From NCBI RefSeq assembly GCF_000725385.1, contig NZ_CP008884.1, positions 1,860,001-1,924,000 on the forward strand: 64,000 nucleotides of DNA, written 5' to 3'. Each line of letters begins with the position of its first letter. Position 1 is the stretch's first letter. Shown here in pieces: positions 18,609 through 27,783 of this stretch. A program made the translations under genes and the position numbers. The notes beneath the pieces were generated by a model, which saw nothing but the letters and a program-made list of their open reading frames with translations, was not told the origin of the DNA and ran no database searches. This DNA comes from Dyella japonica A8. Lineage in GTDB: Bacteria; Pseudomonadota; Gammaproteobacteria; Xanthomonadales; Rhodanobacteraceae.

Positions 18609-21600
18609 ATGAGACTTCAAGACCATATCGATTTCACCACGTTGCAGTGGGTCAAGCCCGAGCTCGACGAGACGCTCGCCCTGGCCCGTGAGGCGTTGGA
18701 GTCCTACGTCGACAACCCGAACAACCGGGATGCGATGCGTTCCTGTGCGGACAGCCTGCACCAGGTGCACGGCACGCTGCGCATGGTCGAGCTATACGGC
18801 GCGGCCATGGTCACCGAGGAGATGGAAACACTCGCCATCTCCCTGCTCGAAGACCACGTAGCCCAGCGCGATGACGCTTATGCCGCGCTGATGCGCGGCC
18901 TGATGCAGCTGCCCGACTATCTCGAGCGGCTTTCCGGCGGCCATCGCGATGTGCCGGTGGTGCTGCTGCCGCTGCTCAACGATCTGCGTTCCAGCCGTGG
19001 CCAGCAGGCGCTGCATGAATCGGCGCTGTTCACTCCCAATCTCGAAGTCGTGCTGCCGGCTCAGGCGCCGGCATCGCTGCCTGAGGTCCAGGGCGAGCGC
19101 CAGCGCAATGAAGTCACCACGCTGCGACTGCGCTTCCAGCAGCAGTTGCTGTCGTGGTTCCGTGGCCAGGGCGGCGACCAGCAGCTCACGGGCATGATCC
19201 AGACACTGGACGCCATCACGGCGCGCTGCCACACCGTTCCGGGCCGTCGCCTGTGGTGGATCGCGGCGGGCGTGCTGGAAGGTGTGCAGCAGGGCGCGCT
19301 CAAGACCCAGACGGGCGAAGTGCGCCAGTTGATCGGCAAGGTCGACCGCAGCATCCGCCAGCTGGTCGAACACGGCGAAGCCAGCCTGCGTGGCGGCGAT
19401 GCCGACGAACTCGCGCGCAAGCTTCTCTATGTCGTGGGCCAGGTCCGCCAGGGCAGCCCGCGCATGGAGCAGCTGCGCCAGACTTACGCGCTCGACGCGC
19501 TGCTGCCCGAGCAGAGCGAAGTCGAACACGCGCGCGGCTCGATGGCCGGCCACAACCGGGCCCTACTCGATTCCGTCGCCAAGGCACTGAAGGACGACCT
19601 GCTGCGCGTGAAGGAGTCGCTGGACCTGTTCCTGCGGCAGACCGACGCCGATCCCGGCCAGCTCGCCAACCAGACCGACATCCTTGAGCGCGTGGGCGAC
19701 ACGCTGGGCATGCTTGCCCTTGGCGTGCCGCGCCGCGTGGTGAACGAGCAGCGTCGCGTGCTCGAAGAAATCGCCAGCCGCGTGCGCGCGCCCGACGAAG
19801 AGCTGCTGCTCGACGTCGCCGGTGCACTGCTGTACGTGGAAGCCTCACTCGACGATCACATCGAAAGCCTCGGTGCGGACGGCGAAGTCGCCACCGAATC
19901 GCCGACTGCCATGCTGCCGCGCAGCGAGGCCCGCCACATCCTTGCCACGCTGATGCACGAGGCGACCGCCAACACCGGCAAGGTGAAGGACGCCATCGTC
20001 GCCTACGTGGAATCGGGCTGGCAGGCCCGCCAGCTCGCCGACGTCGGCGCGCTGATGGACGAAGTGGCCGGCGCCATGCGCATGCTGTCGGCACCGCGCC
20101 CGGCCGAGCTGGCCGAAGGCATCGGCCGCTTCGTGGGCAACGAATTGCTGGTCGATCGCCGCGTGCCCAGCACCGCGCAGATGGATCACCTGGCCGACGC
20201 ACTCGCTGCGCTCGAGTACTACCTCGAAGCGGCACGCGAACACCGCGGCGGGCTGGAACACATCCTGGACGTGGCCGAGCACAGCCTGAGCAGCCTGGGT
20301 TACTGGCCGCCGCCGGCCGCCCGCGTGCCGTCCGGCGACGACATGGACGAAGCGCCGGAGCATGTCGCCCGCGCCGCCGACGCCGCGCTCGCCGCCGCCC
20401 TGGCCAACCAGCCGGATCTGTCCGAGAGCGTCAGCGTCGCCCATGGCGATGACCTTTCCGGCCTGATCGTTGGGCACAGCGAAACGCCGCATCCCGAACC
20501 GCAGGAGATCACCGGGCTGCGCCTGGCCGATACGGTGCACGTCACGCCGCAGGAGCCGGTGCACGACGGCCAGGAAGACTGGATCGAAATCGAGGAAGAG
20601 ATCGTCGAGGAAGTACCGGTTGCCGGTGCCTCTGCCATCGACGCCGGTTTCCAGTCGAGCACCGCGGGTATCGACGACGACATCCGCGACATCTTCCTGG
20701 AGGAAATGCAGGAAGAAATCGACAACCTGCATGCCGCCCGCAAGACCTGGCTGGCAGATGTACAGCAGCTCGACGCGCTGACCTCGATCCGCCGCTCCTT
20801 CCACACGCTCAAGGGTTCGGGCCGCCTCGTCGGCGCCACCCTGCTCGGCGAGTACGCGTGGAAGGTGGAGAACATGCTCAACCGCGTGCTGGACCAGTCG
20901 GTCCCGCCGAACGAGGGCGTGCAGGAAGTGGTGACCGCCGCCATCGACGCGCTGCCCCAGTTGCGCGCCGCCCTGATGGGCGAGGGCGCGGTGACCGCGC
21001 CGGTCGCGGCGATCGTGGAGATCGCCGAGCGCCTGTCCTCCGGGCAGATCGACGCGCGACTGGCCGACGTGGCGACCTCCGGTGCGACCGAAACCGTGCG
21101 CCGTACCGTCCGTCGCCGCGTGCCACGCGTCCACGTGGCGGCGGATGCCATTCCCGCCGCCAGCCTGGCCGATATCGAGACGTCGCATGTCGCGCCGGCC
21201 GTGCCGGAGCCCGCACACGACCTGATCGAAGCGCCGGTGATGCCGCCGATCGATCCGGTGCTGCTGGAGATCCTGCGCAGCGAAGTGGCGCAGTACCTGG
21301 CCACCATCCGTACGGCGATCAACCGCGTCGACGGCGAGCTGCGCGTGGAAGACAGCCTGCTGCGCGCGGTGCACACGCTGCACGGCGCCATCGCCATGGT
21401 CGACATTCCGCTGCTGACCCAGCTGCTGTCGCCGCTGGAAAGCCTGCTCAAGCGACTGCGCGCGGCCAACCTGCCGCTGTCGCCGGAAGGCGTGCTGCTG
21501 CTCAGCCAGAGCGCCGACGCCGTCGATCACGTGATGAACCAGTTCGACGCGCCGTCGCCACAGTTGCCGGACCTGTCGGGCCTGATCCATCGCCTGACCG

Positions 21601-24600
21601 AACTGCGCGACAGCCAGCCCGAACCGAAGGTGGCGCACGTCCTGTTCGAGACGCCCGCCGACGGTCACGACGAGGTTTTGCCGCACGCGATCGATGCCTC
21701 GCACGAAGAATCGCTGGCCGCCTCGTTGGACGAGGCGCTGTCGGACGCCGCGCTGCCGGTCGAACATGTCGAACTGGCGGCGCCGCCTGTAGCGCCCGAA
21801 ACGGACGAATACGCCGACGAACTGCTCGCCGCGCTGGGTGAATACGATCTGGACGCGCACCTGCCGGCTGCCGAGCCGCTCCCGCAGGCGCCGGAGCATG
21901 CTGCCGTCCATCCGGCGGAAGACGACGAGTTTGCCGACATTTATGCCGAGCTGATCGGCGAAGCCGAAACGCTGGAGATCGGCCCGGTACCGGGCGAGCA
22001 CGCCGGCGTGCCTGAGTTGACGCTCGAGGAAACGGAATCCGCCGTCGAGGCCGAGCCTGTTGCGCATCACTTGGTCGAAGAGGTCGAGGTGCCGCACGTC
22101 GCCGAGACGACCGAAAGCGAGCACCTTCCGTCTGGCGAGGCGCCGGCCCCGATCGACCATCTGCCGATCGAAGAGATCGAGCTCGAAGCGCCGGCAATCG
22201 AAATTGCCGACGAAGAAGTCGTGCTGGAAGCTCAGGCGTTGGACGAGCCGGAACCGGAGACGGCCGTGCATGGGCACGAGGCGTCGGAGCCGGAGGTCAT
22301 CGAGCCGGTGAGCGACATGCCCGAGCCTGTGGCGATCGGGCACGCGGTCGAATCGTTGCTGGCCCAGACGCCGGAAGCCGAGGTTGCTGCGCCGCACGCA
22401 GCGCCGGAAGCACCTGCGGTGCCGGAAGTGCACGCGGAGGCCGACGCACCTGCCGCACCGGAAGCACCGGTCGATGAAACGGCACAGCTGTACAACCAGA
22501 TCGACCCCGATCTGCTGGAGATCTTCGTCGAGGAAGCGCGCGAGATCCTCGATCACTCCGACGGCGTGCTGGCGCAGTGGCGCGCGGAGCCGGCGGCGAT
22601 CGAGCATCTCGGCGAGATCCAGCGCGACCTGCACACCCTCAAGGGTGGCGCGCGCATTGCCGGCCTGGTGCCGGTGGGCGACCTGACGCATGCCATCGAA
22701 ACCGCCCTGGAGAAGCCGCTGCACGCGGACTCGGCGCACATCGGCGAACTGATCGCCGCGCTGGAATCGGGCTTCGACCAGTTGCACGGCCTCGTGCAGC
22801 TCGTGTCGCAGGGCCGCCCGGTGCCGTACCCGCAGGCGGTCATCGATCGCTTCCTGGGCATGGCCGGCGAAGGCAGCGGAAAAGCCGAGCAGGCGCCTGC
22901 CGCGGAACCGGCCAACGTCGTGCCGTTCCCGGCACGCATGGCACCGCTGCCGGAACTCCTGCCGGAAGAACGCGACGATGTGCCGAGCGCGCCGCAGGAA
23001 CAGATCCGCGTTCGCGCCGAACTGCTCGACACGCTGGTGAACCATGCGGGCGAGGTGGCGATCTACCGTTCGCGCCTGGAGCAGCAGGTCGCCGGTTACC
23101 GCTTCAACCTGGTCGAACTCGACCAGACCGTGCAGCGTCTGCGCAGCCAGCTGCGCATGATGGAGATCGAAACCGAAGCGCAGATCATCGCGCGCTTCCA
23201 GCGCGAGCATCGCGAAGCCGGCATCTCGGTGTTCGACCCGCTCGAGCTCGACCGTTTCTCGCAGTTGCAGCAGTACTCGCGTGCGCTGGCCGAGTCGGTG
23301 TCCGACCTTGTGTCCATCCAGGGCATGCTGGACGAACTGACCCGTCAGGCCGAAACGTTGTTGATCCAACAGTCCCGCGTGAGTTCGGAGCTGCAGGACG
23401 GCCTGCTGCGCACGCGCATGCTGCCCTTCGACACCATGGTGCCGAACCTGCGCCGCACGTTGCGCCAGGCCGCGCAGGAAGAAGGCAAGGGCGCCCAGCT
23501 GTACGTGGAAGGCGCCCACGGCGAAATGGATCGCAACCTGCTCGACCGCATCAAGGCGCCGTTTGAGCACATGCTGCGCAACGCCGTGGCGCACGGCATC
23601 GAGTCGCCGGCCGATCGCCGCAAGGCGGGCAAGCCGGAAGAAGGCGCCGTGCGCATCCGCGTGGCGCGCGAAGCCACCGAAGTGGTGGTGCGCGTCACGG
23701 ACGACGGCCGCGGCCTGGATCGCGATGCCATCCGCAAGCGCGGCGTGGAGCGTGGGCTGATCCGCGCCGACGCGCGCATCAGCGACGACCAGGTGCTCGC
23801 ACTCATCACGCAGCCGGGCTTCTCCACCGCCAGCACCGTGACCCAGCTCGCCGGCCGCGGCGTGGGCATGGACGTGGTGGCGAACGAAATCAAGCAGCTC
23901 GGCGGTGCGCTGTCGATCGAATCGAAGGAAGGGCAGGGCACCACTTTCGTGCTGCGCCTGCCGTTCACGCTGGCGGTCACGCAGGCCATCCTGGTTCGCA
24001 TCGGCGAGGCCACCTTTGCCATTCCGATGACCTCGGTGCAGGGCGTGGCGCGCATCAGCCCGGCGGAACTGGCCGAGCGCATGGCCGATCCGGAGCCGAC
24101 CTTCCCGTACGGCGGCGAGAGCTTCGACATCCATGAGCTGTCCGCCCTGCTGGGCATTTCGGCCAGTCACGTGGCCGACGAAGAACAGATCCCGCTGCTG
24201 CTGACGCGCTCGGGCGATCTGCGCGCCGCGATCCGCATCGATGCCGTGATCGGCTCGCGCGAAATCGTGGTGAAGTCGGTCGGTCCGCAGATCAGCTCGG
24301 TGCCGGGCATTCTCGGCGCGACCATCATGGGCGATGGCTCGGTGCTGATCATTCTCGACCTGGCGCCGCTGGTGCGCCACGGTACCGCCCGTCGCCAGGC
24401 TCGCCTGGACGAAGGCCTCAGTGCCGTGGCCACGCCGGTGGTGGAAGAGACGCGCGTGCGTCCGCTGGTGATGGTGGTCGACGACTCCATCACCATGCGC
24501 AAGGTCACCGGCCGCGTGCTGGAGCGCCACGAGTACGAAGTGGCCACCGCGAAGGACGGCGTCGACGCACTCGAAAAGCTGCACGACCGCGTGCCCGACC

Positions 24601-24848
24601 TGATGCTGCTCGACATCGAGATGCCGCGCATGGACGGTTACGAGCTGGCCACGCAGATGAAGGCCGATCCGCGACTGCGCGACGTGCCGATCATCATGAT
24701 CACCTCGCGCACCGGCGATAAGCATCGCCAGCGCGCGTTCGACATCGGCGTGGACCGCTACCTCGGCAAGCCCTACCAGGAGGCCGAATTGCTCGCGCAG
24801 ATCGGTGAGGTGCTCGACCAGCGTGCCACGGAGTCGTTCAATGGCTGA
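18609..24848 (+). CDS. chpA: hybrid CheA-type histidine kinase ChpA/PilL
   Basis: A 2079-residue kinase, the core of the Chp array. From N to C: a degenerate HPt-like region (HQVHGT, ~residue 51); a long helical region with repeated motifs to ~680; an HPt with SFHTLKGSGR (~730); an HPt-like AVHTLHGAIA (~921); an acidic Pro/Ala/Glu linker (~1010-1295); an HPt with DLHTLKGGAR (~1341); the CheA dimerisation helices (~1475); the ATPase with NAVAHGIE (~1657), DDGRGLD and GRGVGMD; a CheW-like domain (~1790-1930); and a CheY-like REC starting MVVDDS (~1955) with LLDIEMPRMDG. Two HPts keep the canonical H-T-L-K-G motif. Pseudomonas ChpA (~2470) has more Xpt domains. Its end overlaps the next gene by 8 bp. 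Confidence 0.96.
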   Translation: MRLQDHIDFTTLQWVKPELDETLALAREALESYVDNPNNRDAMRSCADSLHQVHGTLRMVELYGAAMVTEEMETLAISLLEDHVAQRDDAYAALMRGLMQLPDYLERLSGGHRDVPVVLLPLLNDLRSSRGQQALHESALFTPNLEVVLPAQAPASLPEVQGERQRNEVTTLRLRFQQQLLSWFRGQGGDQQLTGMIQTLDAITARCHTVPGRRLWWIAAGVLEGVQQGALKTQTGEVRQLIGKVDRSIRQLVEHGEASLRGGDADELARKLLYVVGQVRQGSPRMEQLRQTYALDALLPEQSEVEHARGSMAGHNRALLDSVAKALKDDLLRVKESLDLFLRQTDADPGQLANQTDILERVGDTLGMLALGVPRRVVNEQRRVLEEIASRVRAPDEELLLDVAGALLYVEASLDDHIESLGADGEVATESPTAMLPRSEARHILATLMHEATANTGKVKDAIVAYVESGWQARQLADVGALMDEVAGAMRMLSAPRPAELAEGIGRFVGNELLVDRRVPSTAQMDHLADALAALEYYLEAAREHRGGLEHILDVAEHSLSSLGYWPPPAARVPSGDDMDEAPEHVARAADAALAAALANQPDLSESVSVAHGDDLSGLIVGHSETPHPEPQEITGLRLADTVHVTPQEPVHDGQEDWIEIEEEIVEEVPVAGASAIDAGFQSSTAGIDDDIRDIFLEEMQEEIDNLHAARKTWLADVQQLDALTSIRRSFHTLKGSGRLVGATLLGEYAWKVENMLNRVLDQSVPPNEGVQEVVTAAIDALPQLRAALMGEGAVTAPVAAIVEIAERLSSGQIDARLADVATSGATETVRRTVRRRVPRVHVAADAIPAASLADIETSHVAPAVPEPAHDLIEAPVMPPIDPVLLEILRSEVAQYLATIRTAINRVDGELRVEDSLLRAVHTLHGAIAMVDIPLLTQLLSPLESLLKRLRAANLPLSPEGVLLLSQSADAVDHVMNQFDAPSPQLPDLSGLIHRLTELRDSQPEPKVAHVLFETPADGHDEVLPHAIDASHEESLAASLDEALSDAALPVEHVELAAPPVAPETDEYADELLAALGEYDLDAHLPAAEPLPQAPEHAAVHPAEDDEFADIYAELIGEAETLEIGPVPGEHAGVPELTLEETESAVEAEPVAHHLVEEVEVPHVAETTESEHLPSGEAPAPIDHLPIEEIELEAPAIEIADEEVVLEAQALDEPEPETAVHGHEASEPEVIEPVSDMPEPVAIGHAVESLLAQTPEAEVAAPHAAPEAPAVPEVHAEADAPAAPEAPVDETAQLYNQIDPDLLEIFVEEAREILDHSDGVLAQWRAEPAAIEHLGEIQRDLHTLKGGARIAGLVPVGDLTHAIETALEKPLHADSAHIGELIAALESGFDQLHGLVQLVSQGRPVPYPQAVIDRFLGMAGEGSGKAEQAPAAEPANVVPFPARMAPLPELLPEERDDVPSAPQEQIRVRAELLDTLVNHAGEVAIYRSRLEQQVAGYRFNLVELDQTVQRLRSQLRMMEIETEAQIIARFQREHREAGISVFDPLELDRFSQLQQYSRALAESVSDLVSIQGMLDELTRQAETLLIQQSRVSSELQDGLLRTRMLPFDTMVPNLRRTLRQAAQEEGKGAQLYVEGAHGEMDRNLLDRIKAPFEHMLRNAVAHGIESPADRRKAGKPEEGAVRIRVAREATEVVVRVTDDGRGLDRDAIRKRGVERGLIRADARISDDQVLALITQPGFSTASTVTQLAGRGVGMDVVANEIKQLGGALSIESKEGQGTTFVLRLPFTLAVTQAILVRIGEATFAIPMTSVQGVARISPAELAERMADPEPTFPYGGESFDIHELSALLGISASHVADEEQIPLLLTRSGDLRAAIRIDAVIGSREIVVKSVGPQISSVPGILGATIMGDGSVLIILDLAPLVRHGTARRQARLDEGLSAVATPVVEETRVRPLVMVVDDSITMRKVTGRVLERHEYEVATAKDGVDALEKLHDRVPDLMLLDIEMPRMDGYELATQMKADPRLRDVPIIMITSRTGDKHRQRAFDIGVDRYLGKPYQEAELLAQIGEVLDQRATESFNG

Positions 24849-26742
24849 AACGGCGACTGCGGTAGCGTTGTTGTTCGATGACGGGGAGCTTGGCGGGCAA
24901 TTGCGCGAAGCACTGCGGGAACGCGGTGCGAGGATCGTGCACGAAGGTCCGCTCTCTACCTTGAGCAGGCAGATGATCGACACCACCGGCGCCGAAGTGC
25001 TGGTGGTGAACCTGGACGAAGAGGCCGACGAGGACATCGACCGTCTCTACGACGTGATCGACGGTGACCGTCCGCGCGTGGTGTTCAACGATGCTGCCGC
25101 GAGCCGTTTGCTGGACGGCTGGGATCGTGCGCGCTGGGCGCGCCATCTTGCCGTGAAGGTGATGGCGCAGGGCGATCTCGACCCGCCGCGTCCGCTCGAC
25201 GCGCCGTCCGTGCCCGAAGTCGTGGCGCCCGTGGCGGTGGATGCTGCCGATGTGGCTCCGGTGACGGGGTTCCAGGCGGCGTCGGAGGATCTTGTCGCAC
25301 CCGTGGTGGCGATCGAGCCACAGGCCGTGCACGCCACGGAAGTGCAGTCAGAGTCGCTGGCGGCCGAGCTGGAAGCCTTGTTGGCCGCCGATGAACCGGT
25401 TGCCGAGGATCAAGCCGCGTCGCTATCCGCGCACCAGCCGATGCACGATTCGTTGCACGTCGACGACTTCGCCGCGCTGAAAGACGTGCCGCTGGTGGTT
25501 GACGAGGCGTTCGGCTCCGGCCTGACATTCAACGCGGAGGACGAACTGCCTCCGCTGCATGACGGTGATTTTGCCGCATTCGCCGCTGAGCCGATCACTG
25601 CGGACCATGATTTCGGATCCGGCCTGAAGTTCGATGCCCATGCCGAGCTGCCGCCGTTGCACGACGGTACGTTCGGGCTGGATACGCTTGCCACGCAGGG
25701 CCACGCTCCGATCGACGAACCCTTGCAGGCTTCGGGTTCCCGTCAGATGCCGTCGTTCCAGCTGGATCACCTCGCACTCGCACCGCTCGACGAGTCGTTC
25801 ATGTCGTCGGCGTCCAAAAGCAAGGACACGTCGACATCGTCGTTGCTGGACCTGGCATCGGGCTGGTCGTTGGTGGACGACAGTGATGCACCGGCACCCG
25901 CCCCGGCTCCGGCTCCGGCTCCGATGGCCGCAGCGGCAACCGCAGCGGTGACCGCGACCGAAACCGAGGTTTTGCCGGCGGAGCCGGTGTCGTTCGGTAT
26001 CGAAAAGCTGAGCGCCGCGGATTTCCTGGCCCCGGAAGGCGGCGAGGAAGGGGGCTCCATCATCCAGCCCGGCATGAAGCTGGAGCTGGTGTCGATGGAA
26101 GAAGCGCTGGCGCCCAGGGAGTTCGACGGCGGCGGCAACGAAATGGTGTTGCAGGAGCTGGAGGGCGCGATTGGCCGCCTGCTCGTGTTGGGTGCGGCGG
26201 CCGACAGTCTGGAAGCGGTGTGCTCGTTCCTGTCGATGCTGCCGACCAGCCTGCGGGCCGCGGTGCTGCACGTCCAGCATCTGGGCGGCAAGAGCGCCGA
26301 GGCACTGTCGGAAACGCTGACGCGTTACAGCGAATTGCCGGTAAAAGTGGCGGCGCCCGGCGTGCGAGCCCGTGTGGGCGAGGTATTGGTGGTGCCGAAC
26401 GGCCAGCAGGCGCGGATACACCGCGATGGTCGCGTGGATCTGCACCCGCTGGAGAACGACGACGTGCGCAGTTCGCCGATCGATGCCAGCTTCACCCTGG
26501 CGGCCAACGTCTTCGGCCGCAATGCGCAGGCCATCGTGTTCGCGGGCCAGGCCAACGATGCGCTGGGTGGCTGCCAGGCCATCCATGATCGTGGCGGCCA
26601 AGTGTGGATCGAGTCGTCGGATGGCCAGTTCGCCGATATGGTGCACGGCATCGAGGCCGAGCGCCTGCATAGTTATTCGGGTACGCCGGCCGAGCTGGCG
26701 GCGCGCCTGGTGGAAGAGATGTCGATGGAGGGCCGGCGATGA
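24841..26742 (+). CDS. chpB: ChpB-like protein with degenerate CheB methylesterase domain
   Basis: A 633-residue cytoplasmic protein in the position of chpB. Residues 1-110 resemble a receiver lacking a clear phospho-acceptor pattern. The central part (~110-440) is low-complexity acidic linker with two copies of the phrase FGSGL-x-F-x-A-x-x-ELPPLHDG (~223 and ~257). Residues ~445-633 align with the CheB methylesterase domain: LVLGAAADSLEAVCSFLSMLP corresponds to the GASTGG region, HVQHLGG carries the catalytic His, and GQANDALGG the catalytic Asp. The catalytic Ser is Ala here (GAA for GAS). It may therefore be a pseudo-enzyme or use Ser three residues on. The start ATG overlaps the chpA stop by 8 bp; the end overlaps chpC by 4 bp. 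Confidence 0.8.
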   Translation: MAETATAVALLFDDGELGGQLREALRERGARIVHEGPLSTLSRQMIDTTGAEVLVVNLDEEADEDIDRLYDVIDGDRPRVVFNDAAASRLLDGWDRARWARHLAVKVMAQGDLDPPRPLDAPSVPEVVAPVAVDAADVAPVTGFQAASEDLVAPVVAIEPQAVHATEVQSESLAAELEALLAADEPVAEDQAASLSAHQPMHDSLHVDDFAALKDVPLVVDEAFGSGLTFNAEDELPPLHDGDFAAFAAEPITADHDFGSGLKFDAHAELPPLHDGTFGLDTLATQGHAPIDEPLQASGSRQMPSFQLDHLALAPLDESFMSSASKSKDTSTSSLLDLASGWSLVDDSDAPAPAPAPAPAPMAAAATAAVTATETEVLPAEPVSFGIEKLSAADFLAPEGGEEGGSIIQPGMKLELVSMEEALAPREFDGGGNEMVLQELEGAIGRLLVLGAAADSLEAVCSFLSMLPTSLRAAVLHVQHLGGKSAEALSETLTRYSELPVKVAAPGVRARVGEVLVVPNGQQARIHRDGRVDLHPLENDDVRSSPIDASFTLAANVFGRNAQAIVFAGQANDALGGCQAIHDRGGQVWIESSDGQFADMVHGIEAERLHSYSGTPAELAARLVEEMSMEGRR

Positions 26743-27215
26743 GCGATTTGCCACTACCGCGTGAAATCCGTTGCGTGCTGGTGCCGGTCGGCAACCTGCG
26801 CTTGCTGCTGCCGAATGCCACTGTGGCTGAAGTGATCACCATGCCCTCGCCCGAGCCGGTGGAGGGTTCGCCTTCGTGGTTGCTGGGGCGTATCGCATGG
26901 CGTGGCTGGCGCGTGCCGCTGGTGTCGTTCAACACGCTGGCGGGTGCCGGCGAGGGTGACAGTGAGCAGGCGGTGCGCGTGGCGGTGCTGAAGGCACTGG
27001 GTGGCCATGCGGACCTGCCGTTCATTGCGATGGTGACGCAGGGTTTTCCGCGCCTGACGACGCTCAATGCGGAGTTGATCATTCCCACGCATGATGGGGC
27101 GCCGTTGCCGCCGGGTGTGCGTGCGCAGGTGCTGGTGCGTGATGACATCGCGGTGATTCCGGATCTCGAGGGCATCGAGGCGGAGTTGGTCGAGTTGCTC
27201 GAACTGGCGAGCTGA
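26739..27215 (+). CDS. chpC: CheW-like protein ChpC
   Basis: A 158-residue single CheW-type domain, last gene of the operon. It shows LPREIRCVLVPVGNLRLLLPNATVAEV at the N-terminus and WLLGRIAWRGWRVPLVSFNTLAG, the CheW hydrophobic core. In Pseudomonas ChpC is a second adaptor linking receptors to the pathway. The ATGA overlap with the chpB-like gene implies coupled translation. Confidence 0.88.
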   Translation: MSDLPLPREIRCVLVPVGNLRLLLPNATVAEVITMPSPEPVEGSPSWLLGRIAWRGWRVPLVSFNTLAGAGEGDSEQAVRVAVLKALGGHADLPFIAMVTQGFPRLTTLNAELIIPTHDGAPLPPGVRAQVLVRDDIAVIPDLEGIEAELVELLELAS

Positions 27216-27241
27216 GCCGGGCATGGCATGACCCTTCGATG

Positions 27242-27262
27242 CTCTCCCCTTTATGGGGAGAG
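27242..27262. repeat. 8-bp inverted repeat after chpC
   Basis: CTCTCCCC and its complement flank TTTAT. It lies 27 bp after the chpC stop. It lacks a T-run, so it could be a weak terminator or a mRNA 3'-end stabiliser for the Chp operon. Confidence 0.55.
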
Positions 27263-27267
27263 GGAGA

Positions 27268-27290
27268 GGGGCAACGGGCAACGGGCAACG
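27268..27290 (+). repeat. three tandem GGGCAAC heptamers
   Basis: GGGCAAC three times followed by GGG. The period (7) equals that of the GGGAATA array between pilT and pilU. No function can be stated. Confidence 0.7.
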
Positions 27291-27316
27291 GGCGGTCTAG
27301 CCTCACGGCTTCATAG

Positions 27317-27380
27317 ATGCCGTCATCCCTGCGAAGGCAGGAGGCGCTTTTCAACAGCCGAAGGGCTGGTCATCCAGTGA
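27317..27380. repeat. partial copy of dispersed REP pair
   Basis: The arm starting CCGTCATCCCTGCGAAGG and its inner segment (CAACAGCCGAAGGGCTGG, then TCATCCAGTG) match, in inverse orientation, the right half of the full copy at 34712-34830. The second arm is missing. Confidence 0.75.
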
Positions 27381-27476
27381 CTTTGCTCTCTATGGCCTGG
27401 GGCCTTCGGTCGCCATGATTCCGCGAGCTGGCCGCTTACGCAGCGGGCGTTTCGACCTCCTGCCGGAGGCCGAGTC

Positions 27477-27506
27477 ACTTTTCTTTTGTTGGCCCAAAAG
27501 AAAAGT
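27477..27506. repeat. 12-bp hairpin repeat (second repeat family)
   Basis: ACTTTTCTTTTG and its exact complement flank TTGGCC; an AAGAAAAT-type third segment follows. I recall very similar stretches between genes in many Xanthomonadales genomes, so it is probably a dispersed element, but no second copy exists in this window. Confidence 0.65.
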
Positions 27507-27783
27507 AACCCAAAGAAAATGGCCTGAAGAGCTGGCAGCATTTCGTTGGGATAAGCCCGAACGCTCGAGGAACGTTGCTACTTGGCCACCTTCGCCACTA
27601 CACAGCGGGTACTTCCAAGCGCTTCGCAACGCGCCGTGGCGGCGAGGGCTTAACGCGGAGCGTCGTGCCGCTGCGCGGCACCGCCTTCCGTGCCCCTAGG
27701 CCGTTCACGCCGAACATCACCCACCGCTCGTCCTCTCTCTCTTGGAAGCTGGTCGGACGAGGAGCAGCAGCACTCCATCGCGC

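Larger units (their letters stand above)
27216..27783. other. 568-bp repeat-rich intergenic region
   Basis: Between chpC and rsmE, which converge. It holds an 8-bp dyad (27242-27262), three GGGCAAC heptamers (27268-27290), a partial copy of the dispersed REP pair (27317-27380), and a second repeat type built on a 12-bp hairpin (27477-27506) with a ~200-bp tail to about 27720. No gene is credible here. The tail contains short open frames on several strands but no ribosome sites or recognisable protein. Confidence 0.7.

Noticed and set aside
19845..25037. A 1730-codon open frame on the minus strand opposite chpA and the chpB-like gene
   Set aside because: It is the mirror of GC-rich codon usage on the plus strand. 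It lacks a ribosome site and reads as His/Arg/Gln-rich sequence with no recognisable domain, whereas the plus strand encodes clear CheA motifs.
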